Position numbers and translations under genes: made by a program. The notes beneath the pieces were generated by a model. That model was not told the DNA's origin and searched no databases. It saw only the letters and a program-made list of their open reading frames with translations. A stretch of DNA of 36,893 nucleotides from an uncultured Eubacteriales bacterium (GTDB taxonomy: Bacteria > Bacillota > Clostridia > Oscillospirales > Acutalibacteraceae): assembly GCA_900316495.1 (NCBI GenBank), contig ONDC01000017.1, positions 1 through 36,893 of the forward strand, given 5' to 3'. Below are positions 15,971-24,718 of the stretch, piece by piece; within the stretch, counting starts at the first letter, position 1; each line of letters opens with the position of its first letter.

Positions 15971-16765
15971 TTATTTTTGTGCCACAAAGTGTGTGCCGAC
16001 TAATCTGCCGTCTGTAAGGGCATAGAGATTATTGGCGTCGCCGCTGATGATATAGGTGTCAATCCCCGCGGCGCAGGCATATTCGGCGGCCTGTATCTTG
16101 GTTACCATACCGCCGGTACCCCGTTTGGAGCCGGAACCGCCCGCCATTTCCTTCAGCGCCTCGGTGATCTCCAGTACGACAGGAATCTGTACGGCGGAGT
16201 CGTCCTCGCGGGGATTGCGGTTGTAGAGTCCGTCGATGTCGGTGATGAGTACCAGCGACTGCGCGCCGACCAGCTTGGCGACGATAGCGGAAAGGTTATC
16301 GTTGTCGCCGATATTGCTTCCGGTCAGCTCATCGATGGCGACCGTGTCGTTTTCGTTGACGATAGGGATGATAGACATATTGATCAGCGCGGACATGCAG
16401 TCGATCACATTCTGCCTGTGGTGCTCGTTTTCCACGTCGTAGCGGGTGAGAAGCACCTGCGCCGTTTTAATGCCGTATTCGGCAAAGATCTTGTCGTAAA
16501 GAAACATCAGCTCGCACTGACCGACGGCAGCCATTGCCTGACGGCCTGCGGTGTCGGTGGGACGCTGCGGCAGTCCCATCTTGCCCACGCCCACTCCAAG
16601 TGCGCCGGAGGTGACAAGGACGATTTCCCTGCCGCTGTTGCAGAGGTCGCTGATCACGCGGCAGAGATGATCGATGCTGCGGATATTGGGCTTCCCGTTT
16701 TCATAGGTAAGGGTGGAGGTTCCCACCTTGATGACAATTCGTTTCGCGTTCTGTATGTTTGCCAA
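15971..16765 (-). CDS. proB: Glutamate 5-kinase (short form without PUA domain)
   Basis: ProB phosphorylates glutamate with ATP, the first and feedback-controlled step of proline synthesis. The product has the amino-acid kinase fold: R-I-V-I-K-V-G-T-S-T-L near the start, V-L-V-T-S-G-A-L-G-V-G, P-I-V-N-E-N-D-T-V-A, F/G-D-N-D-N-L-S-A-I-V-A and G-T-G-G-M-V-T-K-I-Q-A-A. At about 264 residues it lacks the C-terminal PUA domain of enteric ProB. I place the start at a TTG at 16765 (M-A-N-I-Q-N-A-K). The open frame extends to a TTG at 16795, but that lies only 6 nt from the -10 box and at or before the expected transcription start. GGAG precedes 16765. First gene of the operon with proA and the 1005-residue protein. 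Confidence 0.95.
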   Translation of the reverse strand: MANIQNAKRIVIKVGTSTLTYENGKPNIRSIDHLCRVISDLCNSGREIVLVTSGALGVGVGKMGLPQRPTDTAGRQAMAAVGQCELMFLYDKIFAEYGIKTAQVLLTRYDVENEHHRQNVIDCMSALINMSIIPIVNENDTVAIDELTGSNIGDNDNLSAIVAKLVGAQSLVLITDIDGLYNRNPREDDSAVQIPVVLEITEALKEMAGGSGSKRGTGGMVTKIQAAEYACAAGIDTYIISGDANNLYALTDGRLVGTHFVAQK

Positions 16766-16800
16766 ATGGACTTCACTCTCCGCGTAATTTCTCAATAAAG

Positions 16801-16830
16801 TATTATAGCAAAAGAGAGAGACAATTTCAA
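16801..16830 (-). promoter_or_regulatory. Sigma-A promoter for proB-proA operon
   Basis: Minus-strand TTGAAA (16825-16830) and a perfect TATAAT (16802-16807) are 17 bp apart. Transcription would start near 16795, giving a leader of about 30 nt to the TTG at 16765. Confidence 0.85.
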
Positions 16831-17131
16831 TCGCTAAAAGTGCCTAAATTTGCGCTGATATACCCTAAAAAGCGCAACAAGTTGGAGCAATCCGCCGAGG
16901 ACGCCGTATTGCCTGCCATACGCAGATCAAAAGGCGCCTGTCCGTAGGGTATTCCTATAGGATTTTATTATATCATATTTATCAGAAAAAAGTTCATATG
17001 TTACAGAACTGTTATCTTTTATTTACATTTTATCCGCCCTGACACGTCTGTATATCAAAAAAGTTTCGACTAATATTGACAAATCAAGGCGAATATGCTA
17101 AAATAATCACAAAGCAATATGGGACGGTGGG
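16831..17131. other. Divergent intergenic region between proB and the lipoprotein gene
   Basis: Beyond the proB promoter these 301 bp contain an AT-rich stretch and the promoter at 17076-17104 for the plus-strand lipoprotein gene. I see no T-box or other known riboswitch and no credible small gene. Confidence 0.55.
17076..17104 (+). promoter_or_regulatory. Sigma-A promoter for the lipoprotein gene
   Basis: TTGACA (17076-17081) and TAAAAT (17099-17104) are separated by 17 bp. The expected start is near 17111. Confidence 0.82.
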
Positions 17132-18049
17132 ATGACATTGAGAAACACTCTGGGACGCAGGAGGGCAATCTGCCTTCTGTTTCTGATATTGATGATTCTG
17201 CTTGCCGGGTGCGACAGCCAGAATTACAGAAGAGCCGTCGGACTGCAGAATGAAGGACAATACGCCGACGCGGCGAAGCTGTATGAATCGCTGGGAAACT
17301 ATGAGGATGCTCCGGAAAGACTCAGACAGTGCCGCACGATGCGGGAAGCGGTTGACACGCTGAATAAGAGAAACGCCGAGCTGGACGCGCTAACAGACGC
17401 CGCGCGTAAGGTGATCCGGTCAGAGGAAAAGGCACTTGACGAAACGCTCAGGGAAAAGCTCGAAACGACTGTCACGGAAGCCAGTGCGGCCAAATTTATT
17501 GTCTCTGAGTATCCGAAGACAGAAGCAGAGGTCAGGGCGTTTGTCAGCATCATTTCGGATTCCGATTACAGCGCGGAAATGACGGCGCTCCGGGAGAACA
17601 CGTCGGCACTTGAAACGAGCATAAAGCAGTATGCGCTTGTCAACGCGCCGTCAGAGGCGTATGTCGTCAAATGTCTCAAGAAGGTCAAGGGCGTCCTTGG
17701 CATCTCTGCCGTGACAGAGGACAATGACCCCAACGGCAAGCTGAATAAGGCGCACTGCTATATCGCCGCAGTGTACTTTTCCCACAAATACGTCAAACAG
17801 GAGAATGTTTACGGCAAGACGGTGATCGATAAGGGAACCGATGGCGGCGGCTGTGTGGAGGTTTATTCCACCGAGGAGGATGCGATAAAACGAGATGAAT
17901 ATCTTGCTGCCTTTGACGGAACCATACTGGTTTCCGGTTCGCACAGAGTCGTCGGAACCGTCGTGGTGAGAACGTCCAATGAAATGAAGGCGTCTCAGCA
18001 GAAAAAGCTGGAAAAAGCCATTATCGCGGAGCTGACAAGGGTCGGATAA
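17132..18049 (+). CDS. Lipoprotein with TPR-like start, function unknown
   Basis: The 305-residue product has a lipoprotein signal (hydrophobic run 13-24, lipobox L-L-A-G-C with Cys27). A short TPR-like piece follows (A-V-G-L-Q-N-E-G-Q-Y-A-D-A-A-K-L-Y-E near 35-52), then a helical, charged segment to about 175. The C-terminal 120 residues look like a compact alpha/beta domain (S-E-A-Y-V-V-K-C-L, T-D-G-G-G-C-V-E-V-Y, Y-L-A-A-F-D-G-T). I know similar architecture only as uncharacterised Firmicutes lipoproteins. ATG at 17132 sits directly after GGTGGG; a TTG six bases on (17138) would have better spacing, so the start is uncertain by two codons. The gene has its own promoter and terminator. Confidence 0.8.
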   Translation: MTLRNTLGRRRAICLLFLILMILLAGCDSQNYRRAVGLQNEGQYADAAKLYESLGNYEDAPERLRQCRTMREAVDTLNKRNAELDALTDAARKVIRSEEKALDETLREKLETTVTEASAAKFIVSEYPKTEAEVRAFVSIISDSDYSAEMTALRENTSALETSIKQYALVNAPSEAYVVKCLKKVKGVLGISAVTEDNDPNGKLNKAHCYIAAVYFSHKYVKQENVYGKTVIDKGTDGGGCVEVYSTEEDAIKRDEYLAAFDGTILVSGSHRVVGTVVVRTSNEMKASQQKKLEKAIIAELTRVG

Positions 18050-18072
18050 CCGCGTGCTTTCCCAATTCCATA

Positions 18073-18128
18073 CAGCCGCCCGTTTCATGTCGCTTTACTG
18101 CGGCGTGAGAAAGGGCGGCTGCCGTTTT
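18073..18128 (+). terminator. Probable terminator after the lipoprotein gene
   Basis: A 14-base arm beginning CAGCCGCCC at 18073 pairs with GGGCGGCTG ending at 18121, with one mismatch. The T-run after it is short (TTTT at 18124-18127), so efficiency is uncertain. Confidence 0.7.
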
Positions 18129-18176
18129 GATGGCAGGATCTCTGCAAAAAATTTTTGGAAATATTGCACTTGCCAC

Positions 18177-18205
18177 TTGCCGATTGAATTCAATTATGGT
18201 ATAAT
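18177..18205 (+). promoter_or_regulatory. Sigma-A promoter for glmM, with palindrome in the spacer
   Basis: TTGCCG (18177-18182) and a perfect TATAAT (18200-18205) are separated by 17 bp. The spacer contains ATTGAATTCAAT (18183-18194), a perfect 12-bp palindrome well placed for a repressor. Confidence 0.75.
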
Positions 18206-18291
18206 AACAAAATAATCATCAGATTGAAAAACAAGAGATGCACATGCCAAGGTTTGAGCAAGCAATCGGTTATGACGGAGGTTGTTGTTAT

Positions 18292-19644
18292 ATGGGAAGA
18301 TTATTTGGTACGGACGGCGCAAGAGGCGTCGCCAATACGGAGCTTACATGTGAGCTTGCAATGCAGATAGGTCGCGCGGCGGCATTGGTGCTGACCGAGG
18401 ACAATGGCGGCAGACGTCCTCTCGTTATGATCGGCAAGGATACCCGCGCCTCCGGCGCTATGCTGGAGGGAGCGCTGATCGCGGGACTTTGTTCGGTTGG
18501 CGCGGATGTGGTGCTGCTTGGCGTCGTACCCACTCCTGCGGTCGCCTACATGGTCACGACGCACCACGCGGATGCCGGAGTGATGATTTCCGCTTCGCAC
18601 AATCCCTGCGAGTATAACGGAATCAAAATCTTTGCCTCCACGGGCTACAAGCTCCCCGATGCGGAGGAAGCCAAGATTGAGGCGATTGTGCTGGACAACG
18701 CACAGGAGATACCGGCTCCTACCGGCGGTGACGTCGGACGTGTTTCGGTAAAAGCCGATACAATCGAAGAATATGTGGAGCACGTCGCTTCTACCATCGA
18801 CGTCAGACTCGACGGACTGAAAATTGCCCTCGACTGCGCCAACGGCAGCGCCTCCGCGACCGCTGAAAAGCTCTTTACGCGTCTTGGCGCGGATTTTGAT
18901 ATTTTTTACAGTGAGCCGGACGGCGTGAACATCAATGAAAACTGCGGCTCCACCCACATCTGCAATCTGAAAAAGCGCGTGAAGGAGGGCGGCTATGACG
19001 CGGGCTTTGCCTTCGATGGCGACGCTGACAGATGCCTTGCCGTGGACAACAACGGCGACTTAGTGGACGGCGATTACATATTGGCGCTGACTGCTGAGGA
19101 TATGAAGGAGCGCGGCGCCCTGAAGGGCAACGCGGTTGTCGGCACCATCCTCACCAACATGGGCTTCCATAAATACTGCCGTGACCGCGAGATGACCTTT
19201 GTCGCGGCGAAGGTGGGGGACAGGTACGTTCTGGAGGAAATGCTCAAGAAGGGCTATAATTTAGGCGGCGAGCAGTCGGGACACGTCATTTTCCTCGATC
19301 ACTGCACCACCGGCGACGGACAGCTTACCGCCGTGCAGATCTGCGGGCTGCTGAAGCGCAGCGGCAAAAAATTCAGCGAATTCACCGACCTTGTCCAGCC
19401 CTATCCGCAGACCATGGTCAATGTCAGGGTCACGCCGGAGGGCAAAAAGAACTGGAAGAGCTGTCAGCCGCTCACCGAGGCGATCGAGGCTGCCGAGAAG
19501 CAGCTTGGAGCGACCGGTAGGGTGATTGTACGTGAATCCGGCACCGAACCGCTGATCCGCGTGATGACCGAGGGCGAGAATGAGGAACAGATTCTCCGCT
19601 TGGCGGATGAACTGGCGGATGTGGTGAGAGAGCATTTATGCTGA
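18292..19644 (+). CDS. glmM: Phosphoglucosamine mutase
   Basis: GlmM converts glucosamine-6-phosphate to glucosamine-1-phosphate, on the way to UDP-GlcNAc for peptidoglycan. The 450-residue protein has the family start M-G-R-L-F-G-T-D-G-A-R-G. The phosphoserine loop is I-S-A-S-H-N-P (Ser102) followed by Y-N-G-I-K. The metal site is F-D-G-D-A-D-R, substrate binding is G-G-E-Q-S-G-H, and the C-terminal phosphate loop is R-E-S-G-T-E-P-L-I-R-V. The ATG at 18292 is supported by GGAGG and by the conserved N-terminus; an in-frame ATG 54 bp upstream adds nonconserved residues. A cohesin-like membrane protein gene follows after 66 bp with no clear terminator between. Confidence 0.97.
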   Translation: MGRLFGTDGARGVANTELTCELAMQIGRAAALVLTEDNGGRRPLVMIGKDTRASGAMLEGALIAGLCSVGADVVLLGVVPTPAVAYMVTTHHADAGVMISASHNPCEYNGIKIFASTGYKLPDAEEAKIEAIVLDNAQEIPAPTGGDVGRVSVKADTIEEYVEHVASTIDVRLDGLKIALDCANGSASATAEKLFTRLGADFDIFYSEPDGVNINENCGSTHICNLKKRVKEGGYDAGFAFDGDADRCLAVDNNGDLVDGDYILALTAEDMKERGALKGNAVVGTILTNMGFHKYCRDREMTFVAAKVGDRYVLEEMLKKGYNLGGEQSGHVIFLDHCTTGDGQLTAVQICGLLKRSGKKFSEFTDLVQPYPQTMVNVRVTPEGKKNWKSCQPLTEAIEAAEKQLGATGRVIVRESGTEPLIRVMTEGENEEQILRLADELADVVREHLC

Positions 19645-19710
19645 CTCGATGAAAGAGGATAAATCTGTCAATACCTGTGCGTTTTACGCGCTGTCTGGGG
19701 GACATTTGGT

Positions 19711-21009
19711 TTGAAAAGAAGCACATTTACAAAACGATTTGGCAGGGTAATGCTTGTTGTGGCGATGCTGAGCACATGCTTTCTGTGCTTTTCCGGCATA
19801 ACGGCATTTGCGGCGGTTGACCTTGATGTCACCATTGTGCCGCCTGACGATACGGTGACAAACGGCAGCGATTGTGAAGTCGACCTTGAATTACTGACAA
19901 AGAGCGACAACGGATACACGGAGCTGCTCATCAACATTGAGTACGATGAGGATCTGCTCAGGCTCGCGGCTCCGGTTAATCAGAACGGTTACCGTGTGGT
20001 TGGTTCAAAGGGCAAGCTCACCCTGAATTATACGGATCCGTCCGGAACGAATTCTCCTACGCCCATAGGGAATAAGGAGGTTATTCCGATTCATTTCATC
20101 GTTCTTGACGATGCACCCGACGCTACCACTAAGATAAAGGCGAATATTCATCACGCTTATAACAAAAAAGGTAAAAATGTCACATGGACGCCGATCTATG
20201 ACAAGTCCATTGAAATCATACGCATCAATCAGGATATAGCCGACAATAATACCTCTTCGGAGGAGGAATCCTCGCAATTTGTAGTGGGAGACGGCACCAA
20301 TCTCATCAACCGTTCGGGAGACGGTTCGGTCGCGGGCAATGCGGGCAAGATCGTTTCGGTGATCATCGGCGCCATAGTGATCTTCAGCGCGGGTCTGGCT
20401 GCCGGGAATGTCTTTTGCATGAAGAAATACGGTATCAGTCCGCGTTCCCCCCAGAAGAAGAAGGAAGACGAATACTACGAGCGGAGTGAGGATTACGACG
20501 ACTATGATGGACATGGAAAGGCGCGGAAAAACGTCGACCAGAGCGATGATGACTATTATGACGGCTACGGCGAGAAGGACGACGGCTTTTATACCAAACC
20601 GGGCGAGGATTACACGGTCGGAGACGACGATGATTATCTCACAATCGTTCCGGTAAGCAAGACGGGCGGAGACAGCTATCCGGATATGTTCGGAAGCGCC
20701 TCCCCGATCGGTTCGGGCAACCTTGATCCTGCCGACTTCAGCGGCATCTTTGACAGGAACAAACACAACGAAAGCGCGTCGAAGAGGCAAAGCTCCTTCT
20801 CGGACGAGGATGAATACCCCGCGCTGTTCTCCTCCGGTCGCAAGACGGAGCAGAGACAGGCTCCCGTCGCGCCTACCTTCAGCAATGATGAGGATACCAT
20901 ATTCGGAAGATTCAGCGCCAATGTCGAGCGCAACATAGACGACGGCTACGGCGGTCTGTCCTCTTCAAGAAGTCGGGAGCGCTCCGAGCGTTCCCCGCGC
21001 AACAGATAA
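19711..21009 (+). CDS. Cohesin-like surface protein with membrane span and acidic cytoplasmic tail
   Basis: The 432-residue product has a signal peptide (about 1-34, ending F-A-A). An extracellular beta-rich domain of about 140 residues resembles cohesin folds (V-D-L-D-V-T-I-V-P-P-D-D, then L-I-N-I-E-Y-D-E-D-L-L-R-L). A low-complexity linker (180-210) precedes one membrane span (213-236). The C-terminal tail of about 195 residues is rich in Asp, Tyr, Glu and Ser and should be cytoplasmic. Cohesin-like domains bind dockerins or act in other surface contacts; whether this one binds dockerin cannot be judged from motifs. The start is TTG behind GGGGGA. It lies 66 bp after glmM and 64 bp before a Nudix gene. 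No scaffoldin or cellulase gene is nearby, so a cellulosome role is not supported. Confidence 0.7.
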   Translation: MKRSTFTKRFGRVMLVVAMLSTCFLCFSGITAFAAVDLDVTIVPPDDTVTNGSDCEVDLELLTKSDNGYTELLINIEYDEDLLRLAAPVNQNGYRVVGSKGKLTLNYTDPSGTNSPTPIGNKEVIPIHFIVLDDAPDATTKIKANIHHAYNKKGKNVTWTPIYDKSIEIIRINQDIADNNTSSEEESSQFVVGDGTNLINRSGDGSVAGNAGKIVSVIIGAIVIFSAGLAAGNVFCMKKYGISPRSPQKKKEDEYYERSEDYDDYDGHGKARKNVDQSDDDYYDGYGEKDDGFYTKPGEDYTVGDDDDYLTIVPVSKTGGDSYPDMFGSASPIGSGNLDPADFSGIFDRNKHNESASKRQSSFSDEDEYPALFSSGRKTEQRQAPVAPTFSNDEDTIFGRFSANVERNIDDGYGGLSSSRSRERSERSPRNR

Positions 21010-21073
21010 AATACATTTTTGCGTACCCAATGATTCCGTTCAAACCAAAGAAACTGACCGGGAGGTATGTATT

Positions 21074-21583
21074 ATGGAAAGACTGCTCACTTTGGATCTG
21101 AAGGACTATACTGACGATATGCCGGTTTTTGAAAAGTATACAGTAAGGGCGATCATTATGCGGGATGGCAGGCTGTCCATGCAGCTCAGCGGCAGGGGAG
21201 AGTATAAGATCCCCGGAGGCGGCGTGGAAGGCGACGAGAGCCATGTCGTCGCGCTGCAGCGCGAGGTGCGTGAGGAGACGGGGCTGATTATTCTGCCGGA
21301 ATCGGTTCGGGAGATAGGGGAGATACTTGAACTGCGGGAGGATGTGTTCAGCAAGGGGACAAAGTATATCTGTCATTCGTATTTCTATTTTTGCGATGTG
21401 GAGGACAGGACAGTGGAAACGCAGATGACCGACAGCGAGATCGCAAAGGGCTTTCACCCGATCTGGGAGTATCCCGAGGTGATCTGCCGTGTAAACGATG
21501 CCATACAGACGGAGCCGTGGCAGAAGCGGGACACGGAATTTGTCCGGATGCTGCTGGACGGCAGAATCAGACATGATATATAG
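21074..21583 (+). CDS. Nudix hydrolase
   Basis: The 169-residue protein has an intact Nudix box, G-x5-E-x7-R-E-x-x-E-E-x-G (about residues 49-71, reading GGVEGDE, seven residues, REVREETGL). This binds the metal for cleaving a nucleoside diphosphate linked to another group. The N-terminal strand pattern R-A-I-I-M-R-D-G-R-L and Y-K-I-P-G-G-G is typical of small housekeeping or MutT-like members, and the substrate cannot be assigned. The ATG is preceded by GGGAGG. A strong terminator follows, shared with the convergent glycan operon. Confidence 0.92.
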   Translation: MERLLTLDLKDYTDDMPVFEKYTVRAIIMRDGRLSMQLSGRGEYKIPGGGVEGDESHVVALQREVREETGLIILPESVREIGEILELREDVFSKGTKYICHSYFYFCDVEDRTVETQMTDSEIAKGFHPIWEYPEVICRVNDAIQTEPWQKRDTEFVRMLLDGRIRHDI

Positions 21584-21594
21584 CGTGATAAAAG

Positions 21595-21634
21595 AATACA
21601 GCGCCGGATGAGAGCATCATTCCGGCGCTGTATT
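21595..21634. terminator. Bidirectional terminator between Nudix gene and rfbB
   Basis: A perfect 14-bp stem, AATACAGCGCCGGA (21595-21608) with TCCGGCGCTGTATT (21621-21634), lies between convergent genes. Plus strand continues GTTTCAGGTGTTTTTTTC and minus strand CTTTTATC. The stem is stable in both directions, though neither T-run is directly perfect. Confidence 0.85.
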
Positions 21635-21659
21635 GTTTCAGGTGTTTTTTTCTGTCGGC

Positions 21660-22679
21660 TTATTTGTTGCCGTACATTTTCTCGTAGTAATGCTTGTACT
21701 CCCCGGAGACAATGGTTTCCCACCACTGTCTGTTGTTTAAGTACCACTTAACGGTTTCCTTAATGCCGTCCTCGAATTTTGTTTCGGGAAGCCAGCCAAG
21801 CTCGGAATGAATCTTCTTCGGGTCGATGGCATAACGTCTGTCGTGTCCCTTACGGTCGGTGACGTATTTGATCAGACTTTCCGGCTTATTCAGCTCACGG
21901 CAAATCAGCCTGACAATGCTGATGTTGCTCATCTCGTTATGTCCTCCGACATTATAGACCTCTCCGACCTGTCCCTTATGGATAATAAGGTCGATGGCAC
22001 GGCAATGATCCTCCACATAGAGCCAGTCGCGGACATTCAGACCGTCGCCGTAGACCGGAAGCGGCTTGTCGGCGAGGGCGTTGGCGATCATGAGCGGTAT
22101 CAGCTTTTCGGGAAACTGATAGGGGCCGTAATTGTTGGAGCAGCGGGATATGGTGACAGGGAGTCCGAATGTTCTGTGATATGCCATGACGATCATATCG
22201 GCGCTTGCCTTTGACGCGCTGTAAGGAGAGCTTGCGTGGAGCGGCGTCTGCTCTGTGAAGAAGAGGTCGGGTCTGTCCAGCGGAAGGTCGCCGTAAACCT
22301 CGTCTGTGCTCACCTGATGGAATCGTTTGGTTCCGTAATGCCGGCAGGCGTCCATCAGTACCTGCGTTCCCAAGATATTCGTGCGGAGAAAAACCTCCGG
22401 ATCCTCGATGGAGCGGTCAACGTGGCTTTCAGCGGCAAAATTGACAACAATATCCGGTTTTTCCTCTTCAAAAAGCTGAAAGACAGCTTTGCGGTCGCAA
22501 ATGTCGGTTTTCTCAAAACGGAAAGCAGGATTCCGCATAACCGGCTCCAGCGTGGAGAGATTGCCGGCATAGGTCAGCTTGTCAAGACACACGATGCGAT
22601 AGTCCGGATGTTCCTTCAGCATGTAAAAGATAAAATTCGCTCCTATGAATCCGGCTCCGCCTGTAACAAAAACAATCAT
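21660..22679 (-). CDS. rfbB: dTDP-glucose 4,6-dehydratase
   Basis: RfbB turns dTDP-glucose into dTDP-4-keto-6-deoxyglucose using bound NAD. The 339-residue extended SDR has T-G-G-A-G-F-I-G (6-13), S-T-D-E-V-Y-G-D with the Asp-Glu pair of the dehydratase site, the S-P-Y-S-A-S-K-A Tyr/Lys motif, and R-C-S-N-N-Y-G-P-Y-Q-F-P-E-K. The ATG at 22679 is chosen because AAGGAG lies 7 nt upstream and the protein then starts directly with the Rossmann strand. It lies 10 nt after rfbA and is the last gene of the glycan operon. No rfbC or rfbD follows, so the 4-keto sugar is more likely used by the aminotransferase two genes upstream. Confidence 0.96.
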   Translation of the reverse strand: MIVFVTGGAGFIGANFIFYMLKEHPDYRIVCLDKLTYAGNLSTLEPVMRNPAFRFEKTDICDRKAVFQLFEEEKPDIVVNFAAESHVDRSIEDPEVFLRTNILGTQVLMDACRHYGTKRFHQVSTDEVYGDLPLDRPDLFFTEQTPLHASSPYSASKASADMIVMAYHRTFGLPVTISRCSNNYGPYQFPEKLIPLMIANALADKPLPVYGDGLNVRDWLYVEDHCRAIDLIIHKGQVGEVYNVGGHNEMSNISIVRLICRELNKPESLIKYVTDRKGHDRRYAIDPKKIHSELGWLPETKFEDGIKETVKWYLNNRQWWETIVSGEYKHYYEKMYGNK

Positions 22680-22689
22680 GTCATTCTCC

Positions 22690-23574
22690 TTAATAAGAAA
22701 ACAAACCGTCAGCCACTCTGCGCAGATGCTCCCCGTAGGGGGATTTACCATAGGTTTCGGCCGAGTGAAGAAGCTGCGCTTTGGTTATCCATTTTTCATA
22801 ATAGGCAATTTCCTCCGGTGAGGAAATAACCACGCCCTGTCTGCACTGCACCGTGCGTATGAAGGACGCCGCATCCATCAGACTCTCCATGGTACCGGTG
22901 TCGAGCCAGGCAAAGCCTCTGCCGAGGATCTGCACCTTCAGGTTATTCTGATCGAGGTAGAGACGGTTCATGTCGGTTATTTCCAGCTCTCCTCTGTCGG
23001 AAGGCCTGACCTTTTTTGCCATATCGCTTGCGCCCTTGGGGTAAAAATACAGACCGGTGATAGCATAATTCGATTTTGGCCGGGAGGGTTTCTCTTCAAC
23101 CGAGAGGACGTTTTTCTGTTTGTCAAATTCCACGATGCCGAATCTTTCGGGGTCCTGCACATAATAGCCGAAAATAGTGGCCTTCCCTTCCCGGGTGTTT
23201 TCGACTGCTTCCTGCAGGTTTCTTCTGAACCAGCCGCCGTAGAAGATATTGTCGCCAAGAATCATGGCGCAGCAGTCGTCACCGATGAATTCCTCGCCGA
23301 TGATAAACGCCTGCGCGAGTCCGTCAGGACTGGGCTGTACGGCGTAGGAGAGATGGATACCCATGTCGCTGCCGTCTCCGAGCAGCTTTGTGAAGCGCGG
23401 CGTGTCGACGGGGGTGGAGATAATCAGTATATCCCGTATTCCCGCCAGCATCAGGGTTGACAGGGGATAGTATATCATGGGCTTGTCATACACAGGCAGA
23501 AGTTGTTTGGATGTAACCTTTGTCAGCGGATAGAGCCTGGTTCCCGAACCGCCTGCTAAAATGATTCCTTTCAT
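22690..23574 (-). CDS. rfbA: Glucose-1-phosphate thymidylyltransferase
   Basis: RfbA joins dTTP and glucose-1-phosphate to give dTDP-glucose. The 294-residue product has the nucleotide-binding start [18 protein letters not shown], then [17 protein letters not shown], a G-D-N-I-F-Y-G loop, [26 protein letters not shown] and A-W-L-D-T-G-T-M. The start at 23574 follows AAAGGAGG; upstream in-frame codons belong to the end of the aminotransferase gene region. The stop lies 10 nt before rfbB. Confidence 0.97.
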   Translation of the reverse strand: MKGIILAGGSGTRLYPLTKVTSKQLLPVYDKPMIYYPLSTLMLAGIRDILIISTPVDTPRFTKLLGDGSDMGIHLSYAVQPSPDGLAQAFIIGEEFIGDDCCAMILGDNIFYGGWFRRNLQEAVENTREGKATIFGYYVQDPERFGIVEFDKQKNVLSVEEKPSRPKSNYAITGLYFYPKGASDMAKKVRPSDRGELEITDMNRLYLDQNNLKVQILGRGFAWLDTGTMESLMDAASFIRTVQCRQGVVISSPEEIAYYEKWITKAQLLHSAETYGKSPYGEHLRRVADGLFSY

Positions 23575-23596
23575 TGATAGACCTCCTTTTTTGATA

Positions 23597-24718
23597 TTAC
23601 TGCTTTTTACACCTGAGAACAATATCACAGATCCTGTCAACACAGTCAAGCTCCAGATCCGAATAAAGCGGCAGCGTAAGTACTCTTTGGCTGAGTCGAA
23701 GGGCAATCGGTGTTTTCTGAGGCTCGAATCTTCCATGGTAACATTCAAAGGCGCTTGTCAGAGGATAGAAATACTTTCTTGCCATGATGTTGTTTTGGGC
23801 AAGCGCGGAAAAAACGTCATCTCTGTCTGAGCCGAATTTCTCCGGATTGAATATCACAGGAAAATAGGCGTAATTATTCTCCACATACGGTTGATCCTTG
23901 CACAGATCCATTCCGTCCACTCCAGAAAGTCTGGAGCAATAACGCTCGACCACGTTTTTCCGTTTTGCGATTTCCTCATCAAGATGCCGAAGATTGCAAA
24001 TACCCATGGCAGCCTGAAATTCGTTCATTTTGGCGTTGCCACCGATATACAGCGTGCTCTCCGGACCGTGAATGCCGAAGTTTTTAATATCACACAGCCT
24101 GCGTGCAAGATTATCGTCCCTGCAGCAGATGGCGCCGCCCTCGATGGTATGGAATACCTTGGTGGCGTGAAAGCTGAACATTGCCGCGTCGCCGAAATTG
24201 GCTGTTGATATGCCTTTATACGTGACGCCAAAAGTATGAGCCGCGTCGTAAATGACCTTCAGGGAGTGTTTTTCAGCTATTCTTTGTATTTCTTCGACGT
24301 TGCAGACCTTTCCGTAAACATGAACGGGAAGTATGGCGCATGTTTTGTCGGTAATAAGCGGCTCTATCAGGCTTTCGTCTATAGTGTAATCCGAGCGTTT
24401 TATATCGCAGAACACCGGGGTAAGACCGCTGCGCACAATGGCGTGGGTGGTGGAGGCAAAGGTAAAGGGAGTGGTGATCACCTCGCCGCCCTTGGGTAAG
24501 TCCATTGCTTCAAGGACATTTTCCAGGGCGAGATGCCCATTGGTAAAGAGTGTGACGTTGGGCGTCCCGAAATAATCCTCCAGCTGTTTTTCCAGAATGC
24601 CGTGCTTTGTGCCGTTGTTGGTAAGCCATCTGCTTTCCCACAGGTCTTTTATTTCCCGGCAATATTCCTCAAAGTCCGGCATTGATGAACGTGTAACCAT
24701 TATTATTTTATCACTCAT
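23597..24718 (-). CDS. DegT/DnrJ/EryC1/StrS sugar aminotransferase (VioA-like)
   Basis: This 373-residue PLP enzyme has the Schiff-base lysine in [10 protein letters not shown] (Lys187), with E-G-G-A-I next to it and Y-D-A-A-H-T-F-G-V upstream. The N-terminal pattern [10 protein letters not shown] then W-L-T-N-N-G, and F-T-F-A-S-T-T-H, resembles VioA-type enzymes that aminate C4 of dTDP-4-keto-6-deoxyglucose to give dTDP-4-amino-4,6-dideoxyglucose. The same family includes C3 aminotransferases, but no 3,4-ketoisomerase gene is present, which favours C4. That assignment is inference. ATG at 24718 is chosen for its GGAGG site; it overlaps the end of the pyruvyl-transferase gene by 8 nt, and rfbA follows after 22 nt. 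Confidence 0.88.
   Translation of the reverse strand: MSDKIIMVTRSSMPDFEEYCREIKDLWESRWLTNNGTKHGILEKQLEDYFGTPNVTLFTNGHLALENVLEAMDLPKGGEVITTPFTFASTTHAIVRSGLTPVFCDIKRSDYTIDESLIEPLITDKTCAILPVHVYGKVCNVEEIQRIAEKHSLKVIYDAAHTFGVTYKGISTANFGDAAMFSFHATKVFHTIEGGAICCRDDNLARRLCDIKNFGIHGPESTLYIGGNAKMNEFQAAMGICNLRHLDEEIAKRKNVVERYCSRLSGVDGMDLCKDQPYVENNYAYFPVIFNPEKFGSDRDDVFSALAQNNIMARKYFYPLTSAFECYHGRFEPQKTPIALRLSQRVLTLPLYSDLELDCVDRICDIVLRCKKQ

Noticed and set aside
15152-16003. Plus-strand open frame of 283 codons opposite proA
   Set aside because: proA is certain on the other strand; the His/Gly-rich product is a shadow.
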